A DNA stretch of 64,000 bases. Source: Xiphophorus maculatus (taxonomy: Eukaryota > Chordata > Actinopteri > Cyprinodontiformes > Poeciliidae). The stretch lies in contig NC_036451.1 of NCBI RefSeq assembly GCF_002775205.1, positions 26,035,139 through 26,099,138 on the forward strand, read 5' to 3'. How positions within the stretch are numbered: position 1 is the stretch's first letter; each line of letters opens with the position of its first letter. A model generated the notes under the pieces. The model had not been told where the DNA came from and did no database searches. It saw nothing but the letters and a program-made list of their open reading frames with translations. Made by a program: the position numbers and the translations under genes. Positions 37,023-48,053 of the stretch are shown in pieces.

Positions 37023-40000
37023 GGGGGTCAATATTTGCTGTGAAAATAGCTAATAAAGCCTCCAAGTAGTTGTGAAGGGTTTTTGCGCTTACGTCACTAT
37101 GACGTCACCGCGACTAGTCGACATCGACTCGACTATTATCATGATGTAGTCGACCTTAAAAAATATGTAGTCGTTCAACCCCTAATATATATATATATAT
37201 ATATATACATAAAGGAGTAGAATAGAGTTGATTTACCAGGAGTAAGGTTAAAGGTGTCGACGCTGACCATGTGGACGGGCTGGCTGTCTACTAATTCAAA
37301 CATGGGTAGGCCTCCTTTCTTGCAGGACAACTGGAAGCAATGTCACACAGATGCATCTCAATAAATGGCAAAAATCTGAAACGTTTATGTGTAATAATCT
37401 TCATTTCTGGTAAAAGCAGAAATGAAAACGTCCACATTTTTATGTAATGCCAGAATGATAAAAAAAATAAAAGCATTTTAAAACCAGAAATGTTTGCCTA
37501 CTGAAAAGCACATCCATATCTTTGATACCTTTGAAGGTCCTAAAAAGCACAACGCAAGTTTGATCAACAATTCTGAAAACTGGGACCTGACACTTTTGTC
37601 CCCGGTGCTACAAAATAAAATTGGGGCCGCAAGACACTGTTTTCGAAATATGTATTACCGTACATAAAATGTTTTATTGTGAAAGCTAAAAGATGCAACT
37701 ATATTTTTTTCATTTTATAACATAACCAATACTCGATTACAAAAGAAAAAAATAAGTGAAATGAGGTTTCTATAAGTATGGAAAATGAAGAACGATGGAT
37801 AGCCCAGTGTGAAGTTAGTTACTTTTTAAAAACATGTGGAGATTTTACATAAGAACTTGCCGAGAAAGACTCGTAAAAATTACAATTTCTTGTTTCATTC
37901 ATAATCAAACATTTCCTGTTTGGACTTTGTAAGTAAAAAAAACCCAAATGATGAATTTGGGTTTTTTATTTGCTATAAGCCAAAGTTATTAGCATTAGCA
38001 GAAATAAACACTTAACAGATCACAGTCTAATAAATGTAAGTTTTCATTTTTTAATTGAATTAAGACTCTTTAAGTCTAAGTTGACTGCACACATTCATAG
38101 ATCAACATATTTCTATATATTTTAGAAATATGACCCACTTTTCGATGTTTTCTCTTTTACACCGAAGAGAAAACGTGAGGCAACTGCTAAAAGTGATCAA
38201 ATTAGGTTTATTAGAGTAAATATATTAAGTTTGACAAACTTAATTTAGTTACATGCAACTAACTTTTTTTTTTTTAAAGTTGGAACTCCATTCTCTGTTT
38301 TTCAGTGCATTTCTATGACAGTTACGTATATATATATTTTGTGTGTGTGTAAATTTCATATTTGTATTTGCTAATATTTAACAGTTTGAGTATTTCAATA
38401 AATAAGCAATTTCAATAAAGTGCATTCTTTTCTACAGTAAGTTTGAAAAAACATAACAAAAATCTTGCTTTATGGAACAGAGGAATGAGACGTACCCTGC
38501 GTATGCGCATACACCAGTCGTCGAAATCGTCCTCCGTTTTGCAGAAGAAACCCTAAAAAAAAAAAAAAAGAAAAGGAAAAATGGAGAGTCTCCTCAAGGC
38601 TAAAGATGCTAACACGTCCCCTGGAGACTTACCGCCGCGATGGATGGGTCCAGCTCACAGATGTGCATGCGGCAGGGCGGGTGCTGACAGTGGTACGTGT
38701 CATCAGGGACCTGGCCGTCTTCGCACGGCTCCACGGCGGGCTGCGTGGTGTGTGGGTCTAAATAGATGAGCTCCTCCCCTGGAGACAAAGAGACGAGTTC
38801 ACATCCAAAATGGCCTCTTGAGAAACGGTTTGGAAAAGAATTGAAAAATAAACAAATCAACAAAATAAAATGTGATGAGTACAAGCTGCTTTTTATTATT
38901 GTTATTATTACAGCTGAGAGAGTTTATTATACAAACATGAGATCAGACATACCGACATAACCAATGAAGTAATGGGCACTGTTGGGTTTCCCCCCAATAA
39001 CACCCAGCGACTGAGGCAGCATGAAGCATTGCTGTGAAGAAGACAACAGGGTTGGTCTCACCCCGACTATAGGTAAATTTACCTCAGTGTTTTGCATTGC
39101 AGTTTTTAAGGAGACTGGAATTCAAAAATCTGAAAGAGTTTCACTCATTTACTAGCTACTAAAAATATATATTAACTGTGATTACTTTTCAGGGCAAGAA
39201 CCTTTCATTCAGGCAGTTTATTATAAAGCATGTGAGAGTGATTGACAGCGTTAAGACCCGCCTCCTAGCTCTGATTGGTTGTTTCTAGTTAGCACTGGGA
39301 TAAGGCGAAGGAGCTTGATCTTTTCATAGATTATTTCTTATACCATACCGCTACGAAATGGTGACAGTTTCAACAAATATGTAAAAAGAGTTGCATAGTA
39401 CAGCTTTAATTAAAATAAACAATAAATCTGAAAACAAAAGTAAGTACAAAATTTAATTAAAATTTCAGAGCTTATTTCAAATATCACCTGCATTTATTCT
39501 CCCCTGCAACACCTGTAATGTAACGGGGAGTACAACTCCTGGCTGTGGAGGTTTCTAACCTTGAGCGTTTCGATGTAGGCCTCATTGATGTCACTCAGGC
39601 CCAGCCTGAGAGGAATGAGCAGGACCAGCGGCCTCCACAGGGCCGTCTCCTCCTCAGCCAGGGCGCACGCTCCCTCCAGACAGCCGTTCACCTCCCCCTC
39701 TCCTGCCGCTTCACCTGCTAGGTCCAGCCACGGCATGCAAAGACGCTCTGCAGGGAACACGACAGGAAACAGACAGAATTCCTCAAATTACGTGCTCACT
39801 CTACTGCATTCTCAACTCAGAATTAGTCTTTACACAGAAAAAAATGGAGATCGCCGAGTATGATATGAGCGACAAAGTGAGATTTGGTGTAAATACATCA
39901 GTTTCATTGGATTTCAAAGTTTTAATCTCCATTAAATACATCCCAAACTGGCTGCCGTTCTGTGTAAACAATCTAAGCAAAGTCCACCGTATTTAAACTG

Positions 40001-43000
40001 GAGTGCTATTTAAAGAGCCTCCGCTGACGAAACACAGAGCTGCAACACACACACAGCTGCACTCACTGATCTCCTCGATGATCACAGTGTTGTCCATCGC
40101 CACGTGTACAACTAATCTGCTCCACGTATCAAACACAGCCAGCTTCCTGAAAGAAAAAAACCCCACAAATTATAGTTTCTATTCCAAACGGAACAGAAAC
40201 TTTGAGCTCCCATTTAACAATGTTATGTCATTCTGTGGCTTTTTGTGTTTTCTCCTCGCACTTGAGCTTGGGAATAAAATAAAGACAGACATCTGACATT
40301 CTGTAAGAGTGAAGTGAAAATTGCACATTTTTTATGGTACTCTTTGTGCGACTGACTAGGAGACATGATCAGATTCTTACTCAAGTTGAAGAGATTATCG
40401 TTTAACTCCTTTTAACGTACGTTACTTCGTATGGGTTAACAAGGGAGCCAGTGGCAGAGACAAACGTTGTCCAGGCAACCAGCGATAAAATTACATTTAC
40501 CCATGATGGACACAAAAAACAAGCATGCTAGATAGCAGGGGAATATTAGCGGCTAGTTAGTCACTGAACTAGGCCTGCTACGAAACTAATTTTACTGGAT
40601 GATAAACAGTTCCAGAAATTATTGTCAGAAACAATAATGTTGTCTTGAAACCACTCTCAAGTAATAATATTGGCATATTAATACAAGTCCACCCTTTCAA
40701 CAACTAAAAAGTACATTTTGTACAGAACTCTGCACACTGGAACTGGAAGACATTTAAAAGATCTTTAGTAAAATACAACAATAAAAAACAACAAATAAAA
40801 AAGAAATAGAAAACCACACACATAAAAAGACATGAGTAAAACAGATTATGAAGTCTTTGTAAACAAAATTGCACCTCAAAAAGAATTAATCATCAGAATG
40901 GGAATTATGGAGCTCATTTCAACTCATCATGCGATTCCTTATTGCGACAGGCAATAAGGAATCACACGATTCCTGCGATTCAAACGTTTGCCTGACAGAA
41001 AAGTCACATGAGCAAAAAACTGAAAAAAAAAGACACAAAATATGAGATTTAAATAGTTCTGCCATGACAAAATTTAAGACGTGTGATTGACATATGGAAG
41101 GTCAACTTACTTTTTGTTTTTATAACGAATTTAAGACACTTTCAGGACTTAATTTTAGATATATGAATCTAACACCTTTTAAGGACCCCCTGATAAAGAT
41201 AGGTACCAGTACTCACTTCAGAACTTGGGCGACCGTGTTAGGCCCATACCACTGTCCAATGGGCTTCCCCTCTCCGACGCCCATCTGGGCTGCAGCATTC
41301 AGGAACAAGGAAAACGATTTGATGAGCGCATTCTCGATCTGGTCGGAGGCGTCCGACTATCGCTACTCACCGATTTGATGGATGGAATAATAGCTGTCTT
41401 TTTTGTCGATGAAGGCGTTGAGAATACTGATGTACTCTTCTCTTTGTTTCTGCTCTCTGGCCCATCTCCAGTCTGAAAACAAAAAGCACCAGTTATCACG
41501 TCTGCCCCCCAGCAAGCTCTGCTTGGTACAGTGCTGCCAGTTTTATTATTTATTTTACGTTATATTTGAACTTAAAAACGTCACTTGATGAATCATCTGA
41601 AAGGCAGTTCGTTGCAGTCTATTTGTTACACATGTGATGAAGAGAGTCCACCTCTTGTTTTTGTTGTTCAGTTCATTATTATTTTACATCGACTTTTATG
41701 CTCATAATTGCACAGACTGAACAAATTAAAGTTGTTTTTACATGTTTGACCAAACTTGTGAAGCTATTGGTGCCTTTAAAAGTGCTGCCCTGGTGCAGAG
41801 TTATCAAATTAATTTGTAACTTTGTACATTTTATGTTTTCCAAAAAAAAAAAAAGAAAAAAGAAAGAACTTAAATCAAGTCAGCCCTGATCTTCTGTATT
41901 TTATCTGTTTTGGGCGATACTGAACATCAGATATCGGTATCAGCGCATCCCTACGCAACAATAAACTGCTTCCTACTTTCTGCGTGACAATTGTGCCTCA
42001 CCTCTGCCTAAGTGTCTGCACATCAAGGCCTCTCCGAGAATCATCTGGCCGCACCGCAACATGCATCCCCATCCCGTGTCCGATGTCGGCCCAGTGCCTC
42101 CTGGAACACAATCGCCCTCTAGTGGTCAGTAGAAGCATAACTGAGAGGAGATGGAGTTCAACATTCTGCCAACTCACCGATGGGCGGGAAGTTTTTTCTG
42201 TACGTGAACCACAGCCGTGACGTGACGTCGGACAGAATCTCGTCTTTCTCTACATTCGAAAAAAAATAAATAAATAAAAACACACACTTGCTGGTCTGAT
42301 TTTAGTGACAGAAAAATGACAGGAGGAGCAAACCACGGACAAAGTTCCACCTGTAAGCGCATTGTATTCTTTCCCCAAGATCCACACGGGCTCCGAGGTC
42401 TCGGGAAAATCTTCAAACTCTCCAAAGCGAAGTGTGTCGTATGTCAATGTAGCTACAAACAAACAAGCAAACAAAAAGAAGACAGTTATAATGAAACTGT
42501 TAATGTGCTGTGCATTAGGCTGCTGGACGATATGAGGCAGGAAGTTAAATGGTGTGTCCATTAGCTTGCCTGATCAGAACCCCGGTAACTTCCAGGATGT
42601 TTATTTTTACACTGTAAGCATTAAGTAAAAAAAAAAAAAACAACAAAAAAAACGTCTACATCTTTGAATTAATAGGGCTTGCATTAAATATGCAGCAACA
42701 AACCAGGATGTAGTCCACTTTCAGACTCTCACAATTAATTTCAAATTGAAAACATGTCAGAGTCTAAAGTCAAACACGGTTCTGTTTATTGATTTAGCTC
42801 CACTTCGCTGATCCAACTGAGAGAGTAAATTCATTAATATGGCTTCGTAATTCATGTTTCCATTAATACTAATGACAAGAAAAGTGAATAGTACATTTAA
42901 AATTAGCTTGAAGGTCAGAAACAATCTACAACAGATAAAAATAACATACAAGTTGAAGCATATCTGACTTAGTGGACATGTCTATCATTATCTGTGTTTG

Positions 43001-45126
43001 CAGACTTATCACAACCTGGAGCGGGCCAAAAAGTCAAAGTTGACTTCGAGTTGGTAGGTCTTAAAGCCACCAACTAGAGGTTTCTTTAAAGTCAAACTGG
43101 ATTTAGTTTTCATCACCCATTAAACATGTAAAAAGTATTTATTTTTCTTCTTTTTGCTGTCTTGTAAGTTATTATTTGAACAAGATCAAGCCTGACCTCT
43201 CAAATGCAAACTTCCACCAACACATGACTCCTGTGACATCAAGTAAGACCAACGATCTGATGGGTTTCAACTTTCCTGTGTTTTTTTTAACTTTTATTTG
43301 AATATTTTAATCCAATCCTTCCTTAGATTTTAGAGATACACTGATCCAATATTAATATCTGCATCAGTCCTGATACTGAAAGAAATCACAGATCGGCTAT
43401 CAGTGACAATGTGTACAATCGATGAGGGCAGATCTACTCAGTCTCACTCTGTTTTGTGCTCCGAGTGACGTCACACTTTATTATTTATCTTACATTATAT
43501 TTAGAATTCCTCATTACATTTTCTGAGCCGTTTGAAAAAAGGTTTGTTGCAGTTTATTTTACATGTTTGACCAAGGCAGTCAACATATTGCTCTTGTCAT
43601 TTTCAGTTTTATTATTATTTATTTTCCATTGGTTGTTCTACTCCTAATCGTACCGACTGAACAAATTAAAGTTATTTTTACATGTTTGACCAAACTTGTG
43701 AAGCTATTGGTGTAATGTACTGGTTAAGATTTATCAAACACATTTATCAATCAGTACATTTATGTCTGTGTTTTCTAAAAAAAAAAATCACTGAAAATAA
43801 TTTCAGCTGTTTTTCTGCATCAGATCGGTATCAGGCTGATACTAAGCATCAGATATCGGTATCGGAAGTGGACAGAAATGGATCGGTGCGCTCCTAGTTA
43901 ATTTAGAAAATAAAAATCCAAGTCGTATGATGGATTTTGAGGAAATTTTAGCAAAGATTTCCCAGATAGCGTAAGGAAAGTGATCACCATGCCGACAGGC
44001 TCGTGATGTCCACCATGCAGTACAACCTACGCCAGGGTAAATATATTATACTATATTATATATTGTGAATCAGGTAATTTCAAGCAGAATCAGGCTCTTA
44101 AATACAGAAACCAACTGAATGAAACAGGAAATCAAATGACCTCTAAGATGGGTCATCGGGGGCAAACTCTGCCTTAAACATGTAAGGAGTGATTCAAAGA
44201 CAACCTTAATGCTTTAAAATCTGTTATAAACTATCAAAATCTGCTTATCTGCCACAAAGCTTATTGCCGCCTTTCGTGATGTCATCAAACTGAAATCAGA
44301 GCAGAATTGGTTGGATTCTTCGGCAGGCTGAAAAAAAACTGTGCATTTCATGAAACCACAGAGGAAAACCATGCCTCATCACCCAACCGCATTTTTTTAA
44401 TGTCAGTGTACATTAATAAGTACAAACCAGCCATCACTGAATAGTATCTTTAAAGAGGAGCCTACATTTGGTAGCACAGTCTGTTAAAAAATAAATCATA
44501 GCTGTTGACTTGGAAATGAACTCCCATAAAGTTTTGAAGGTTTTTGTTGGTAAAGAACGCGATATGGAGGTAAAGCAGCTCTGTCGGTGGGAGATTCGAG
44601 GCTATTAGCGGTCATAAGAGGAGGAAATGAAACCAAGAGTCAGACTAGCCCTTAGCATTTTTCCTAATTGTAACAAAATACCTGCTGAGACGTTGGCGCA
44701 TCAACTGAGATGCTCGCCTTGGGCGTAACACGGTGTCTACGTAAGCGGCCAAACAAAAGAAAGTAGAGAAACTTATTAAGAAGGAAACTTTACAGCAACA
44801 CATAACATTGCTACAGCTGACAACGAGCGTCGTGACTAGAGTTTATAAAGCGACGCAGCAAGCTGTCAACGCGAAAATTTACAGCTAATTTACCAGTGAC
44901 AGTAGGCTAACGTGAGTTAGCTTTAGTCATCACTTTAGCTGGCTAACGTCACCGAGGGTACAAAGCACTACAGCTCGGCTAGCTTTCCCAGTAATGACAT
45001 GGCAAAAAGAGAAATATATCCACATATGTGATGATAATATCGAGAGTACTTCTAATGCTAATACGGGCTGATAGTGAAAGAAAAATAACACTCATTTTCT
45101 ATAAAATATTGCCTACCTGCATCCAT
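35532..45126 (-). CDS. atg4b: Autophagy-related cysteine protease ATG4B, complete coding region in 13 exons
   Basis: Exons on the minus strand: 45126-45117, 42452-42351, 42249-42178, 42100-42002, 41472-41371, 41289-41217, 40146-40067, 39747-39560, 39031-38953, 38778-38633, 38552-38496, 37330-37237, 35605-35532; 391 residues, against 393 in human. It cleaves pro-LC3/GABARAP proteins and delipidates them in autophagy. The catalytic Cys is residue 74 in [15 protein letters not shown], the same number as in human. Asp276 and His278 sit in [13 protein letters not shown]. The start [22 protein letters not shown] and the block [18 protein letters not shown] identify ATG4B rather than ATG4C/D. The C-terminus FEILSL keeps the LC3-interacting FEIL motif. 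The first coding exon has only 10 bases. The exon 8 segment between IEEIKRLCMPW and WRPLVLLIP differs from human, as expected for a variable loop. The last intron carries a ~1.5-kb hAT-like element. Confidence 0.96.
35695..37184 (+). mobile_element. hAT-like composite element, about 1.5 kb, in the last intron of atg4b
   Basis: Starts TAGGGGTTGAACCAATTAGT and ends TAGTCGTTCAACCCCTA inside an AT microsatellite, which hides the target duplication. Words of the type GTCGACTAGTCG recur near both ends. A 3'-end-like block (ATAAAGCCT ... GACGTCACAACGACTAGTC ... TCGACTCGACTTTTATCATG ... AAATCGTTCAA) at about 36567-36694 recurs at about 37050-37178, so the element contains two right ends. There is no transposase frame. 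Two hairpins lie at 36161-36231. Confidence 0.65.
36988..37027 (+). repeat. GT microsatellite plus G-run inside the hAT-like element
   Basis: A run of about 16 GT units ending in eight G, located between the two right-end-like blocks of the element at 35695-37184. Confidence 0.9.
39236..39411 (+). repeat. Short repeat family B, copy 2 (intron 8 of atg4b)
   Basis: Starts GTGATTGACAGCGTTAAGAC, contains CGCCTCCTAGCTCTGATTGG, and ends ACAAATATG ... GCATAGTACAGCTTTAA. The same start, middle and 'CAGCTTTAA' end are seen at 62285-62482, so this copy shows the full 3' side of the family. Confidence 0.6.
41590..41953 (+). mobile_element. hAT-like nonautonomous element, family C, copy 3, left end lost (intron 4 of atg4b)
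   Basis: Contains ACATGTTTGACCAAACTTGT, GAAGCTATTGGTGCCTTTAA and CCTGGTGCAGAGTTATCAA, and ends in AGATATCGGTATCAGCGCAT followed by CCCTA. The left terminal repeat was not found, so the copy is 5' truncated or too diverged there. It ends about 50 bases from exon 4. Confidence 0.55.
43331..43896 (+). mobile_element. hAT-like nonautonomous element, family C, copy 4 (intron 1 of atg4b)
   Basis: Starts TAGAGATACACTGATCCAAT and ends GATCGGTGCGCTCCTA. It holds the internal ACATGTTTGACCAAACTTGT and GAAGCTATTGGTGTAATGTA blocks and the sub-terminal AGATATCGGTATCGG motif. Confidence 0.65.
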
Positions 45127-45499
45127 CCCGACGATCTTCACCCTATCTTGTTTGTTGTTCTCTGCACTCAGACCTGCTGGACCAATGGGAGTAAAGTACC
45201 ACTGCGGAATTCCAAAGGAGGCGGGACACTTCCCCCAGCATCCAATAAAAACCGTCAAGGGCAAATCAGCGTTCTCTGCTGAACACATTGGGGCGTTTAG
45301 GGGGAAAAAAGGGGGCGAACGCCCTCTAACGGCCTGAATGTGTAAGTTCAGTCACGGACGCAAAAGTATGAAGTAACTGAGAAGTTACTCATGTGTCATC
45401 TGAATGTTGTAACAGTAGCCCACTTTGTGGGAGTCAATTGTGTGAATTGTGAGACAGTAATTTTTTGTTTTTAAGCATATGCACTGACTGATGGCACCT

Positions 45500-45566
45500 T
45501 TTAAATTTCGTTGTCCTTGTGACAATGACAATAAAGATTTATCTTATCTTATCTTATCTTATCTTA
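45500..45566 (+). mobile_element. LINE (L2-type) 3' tail, very truncated
   Basis: TTTCGTTGTCCTTGTGACAA then TGACAATAAAGATTTATCTT followed by ATCTT repeats. It matches the tail of the LINE copy at 33720-33775 in design (TGACAATAAAG plus pentamer array). Only the last ~65 bases remain. Confidence 0.6.
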
Positions 45567-45872
45567 AGCTACTAAGATATGAAGAAGACTTTTTCGTCCA
45601 CAAAAAAGTTATTTTATTGGTCGTTTTCCATAACAATGCTTTTACATGGTCAGAGAAGAATATTTTAATGGAATTTAAAGTTGTAGGGAATTAGGACAAG
45701 CAGGAAGATGTCTCTTGGCCTAAAACCCAATAAATCATTATTAAATTGTGAAAACGTTTGTTTTTGGAACAACAAACGCCTCAGAATGTTTTCTTTTTTA
45801 TTTACTGTATAGCTTTAAAGCGCTCGCACTCATTCTTAAGAGAAATTTAGAGACAAATTAACATGTGGCGCA

Positions 45873-46030
45873 TATTTTTAGCTTGTGGTAGGAAGCCGGA
45901 GTACCAGGAGAAAACCCACGCAGGGAGGAGAACCTGCAAACTCAATGTAAAAAGTCTCCAAGCTGAGATTCGTACCCAAGACCCTGATGGCAATGACAAC
46001 CATGCTGGTGTGTTGCCCAGTGGAGTAGAG
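45873..46030 (-). repeat. Interspersed repeat with inverted tRNA-like B box
   Basis: AGCCGGAGTACCAGGAGAAA, ACCCACGCAGGGAGGAGAAC and CTGCAAACTC, then GAGATTCGTACCCAAGACCC. This is a common teleost repeat; the GATTCGTACC section is the complement of a tRNA B box, suggesting a SINE on the minus strand. A weaker relative lies at about 181-290. Confidence 0.5.
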
Positions 46031-47130
46031 TCATAGTGAAAATGATAATAAAGCTTTTAGCAATGGCAGTTCAAATAACTGAAACCAAATGTTGACAAAC
46101 ACCGTAAAATAATAATAATAAAATAAAGAAATTGCATATTTCTCACATTACAGGAAATATTTCATGGTTTAGGTCAGTTTCCATTCCCAATACATGTTCC
46201 ATTTTCTTAATGGCAGAATATTCCAAGAGATTTCTTACCTGACATGCACTGAGATTACTATAAACAAAAACAGAAAGACCAAATGATGACGCGATGACTT
46301 GGCAAGCTTCTGACAGGCCAATTCGCATCCATGTTAATTAGAGAAACACCTGTGGATGTATCACAGATACCTCGAACTCACTGAAAAATCTGAAAAACTC
46401 TGGATCTCTGCAAGTCTGGTTCATCCTGAGCTACATTTCCTAGACAATGTGGGTAAAACAACTATCTACAAGCAAAAATGTCATTAGAATATCCAAATAT
46501 TGCAATAATATGGAAGGAGATGAGCCTTCGATGAGCGTGATCATGTCTAAAATTTGTGCATCAACCACAGATCTGAAGCTAAAAACAGCTTCTGAAGATA
46601 AATACCTACTAATATATCTTTAAAACAGAGCAAACTGATCAGAGGAACATAGCTGTGTGGAGTAAACATTAAAAAAGTATTAATACAAAATTGTAGTTAT
46701 TTTTGCATAGTGAAGAGTAAGAAAAATCTAAAATATCCTCATTTCTACATTAAACTGCAAAGAATAAAGTCATTTGCAACAAATGTAAAAACTAATTTTA
46801 TACCATTTATTGCCATTTACAGTTCTGACAAACATTTATTTAATAGGATGCTTAATGCTACACACAGCAGTGAAATTATTCATGGAATAAAATGTATTTA
46901 CAAACTGCATGTGTATCATCACTTAACAGCTCCTTTTACAGTGCAGCAACAGTAGTGGTAACCATAGAGATGGAGGGAAACCTGCTCGGAAACCCCTCAC
47001 TAGGAACTCATCTTTAATCTTTCTTAAATAATTTCTTTGTTCTTTGATATTAATTTTTTTTTTAAAAAACCTGAAAAGCAGCAGAAAAATAAGAGTCGTG
47101 AGAAAGTAATGTAAAATTTCCCATGTGAAT

Positions 47131-47608
47131 CAGCGCGTTGCAAAAGTATTGAACCTCCTTGGAATTTTTAACATCTGCTAACCTTACGGTGATTTAGTGG
47201 GATTATAAGTGGTAGACAAACCCAACATCGTTGATGTTTTTGAAATGGAAGGAAATTTACACATGCTTTATTAACAACAACAACAAAAAAGTGTTTTGCA
47301 TTTGTTTTCCACCCACTTTTCAAATTCAATCAGCTACCTTCAAATTTCACCTAATTAGCAAATAGAGTCCACCTTTGTGTGTAATTTCATCTCGATATAA
47401 ACTCAGCTGAAGGCCTCTGATAGAGATAATTAGTGAAAAAGCATTAAGGAAAACAGCGGTCAAGAATAAAGGTAGCTATTTAAAACATAAACGATATCTG
47501 GTTTTGGTCTATCCCCTAAAATTTAAGTGAAATAAGTTACACTGCGTGGTTGTGACATAAAAACATTTTTTACTCTTAACGGGTGTGAATACTTTTGCAA
47601 GGCACTCT
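47131..47608. mobile_element. Tc1-type MITE between bok and atg4b
   Basis: Left end GCGTTGCAAAAGTATTGAAC, right end GTGAATACTTTTGCAAGGCA, the familiar fish Tc1 terminal words (TTGCAAAAGTATTCA). No transposase frame remains. The right half contains the typical GGTTGTGACATAAAAA sub-terminal motif. Confidence 0.6.
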
Positions 47609-48053
47609 TTAGTGTACCTTTGTACTTCACGGCAAAATACATTTTTGAACTGCTTTCCCAAAACAATCATTTCAATGTTTTGAACTTTAACCTCTCTAAT
47701 AATTTTCTCCACACTCTTGTTCAAATAAATAAATGTCTTGGTTATTCATCGATGTGAAGCATTTGCCCTTAATTACCACAAGGTGGCATGCAAGTCCCCC
47801 ATACAGGAATACATACAGTGCAGCAGCTTGAGAAAAAAAAAAGTTTTTCTAAAAAAAACATAATAATAATTTTTTTAAAAAGAGTTCCAAAGTGTGATTG
47901 CGTAATCTCAATTTAAAAAAGCGTGCCCTAACACAAGCAGCGCCAACAATAAATAGACAGGAGATCAGCGGCCCGTCGACCGAGGCTCAGTGCAAAACAG
48001 TGTAAACGTTGGTCCCACACGGCGGAGGCTCTGGTGGCGCTGGCGGAGTCTTT

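Larger units (their letters stand above)
45127..48053. other. Intergenic region between atg4b and bok
   Basis: About 2.9 kb. It should hold the atg4b promoter (right of 45126) and the bok 3' UTR (left of 48054). Inside are a truncated L2-type LINE tail with ATCTT repeats (45500-45566), a repeat with an inverted tRNA-like B box (about 45873-46030) and a Tc1-type element (about 47131-47608). In human, THAP4 sits between ATG4B and BOK; I found no THAP zinc-finger exon or THAP4-like C-terminal domain here, but a diverged exon could be missed. Confidence 0.45.

Noticed and set aside
45960-45985. A tRNA gene, from the tRNA-like B box
   Set aside because: There is no A box, cloverleaf or anticodon arm at proper spacing. 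The context matches a dispersed fish repeat.
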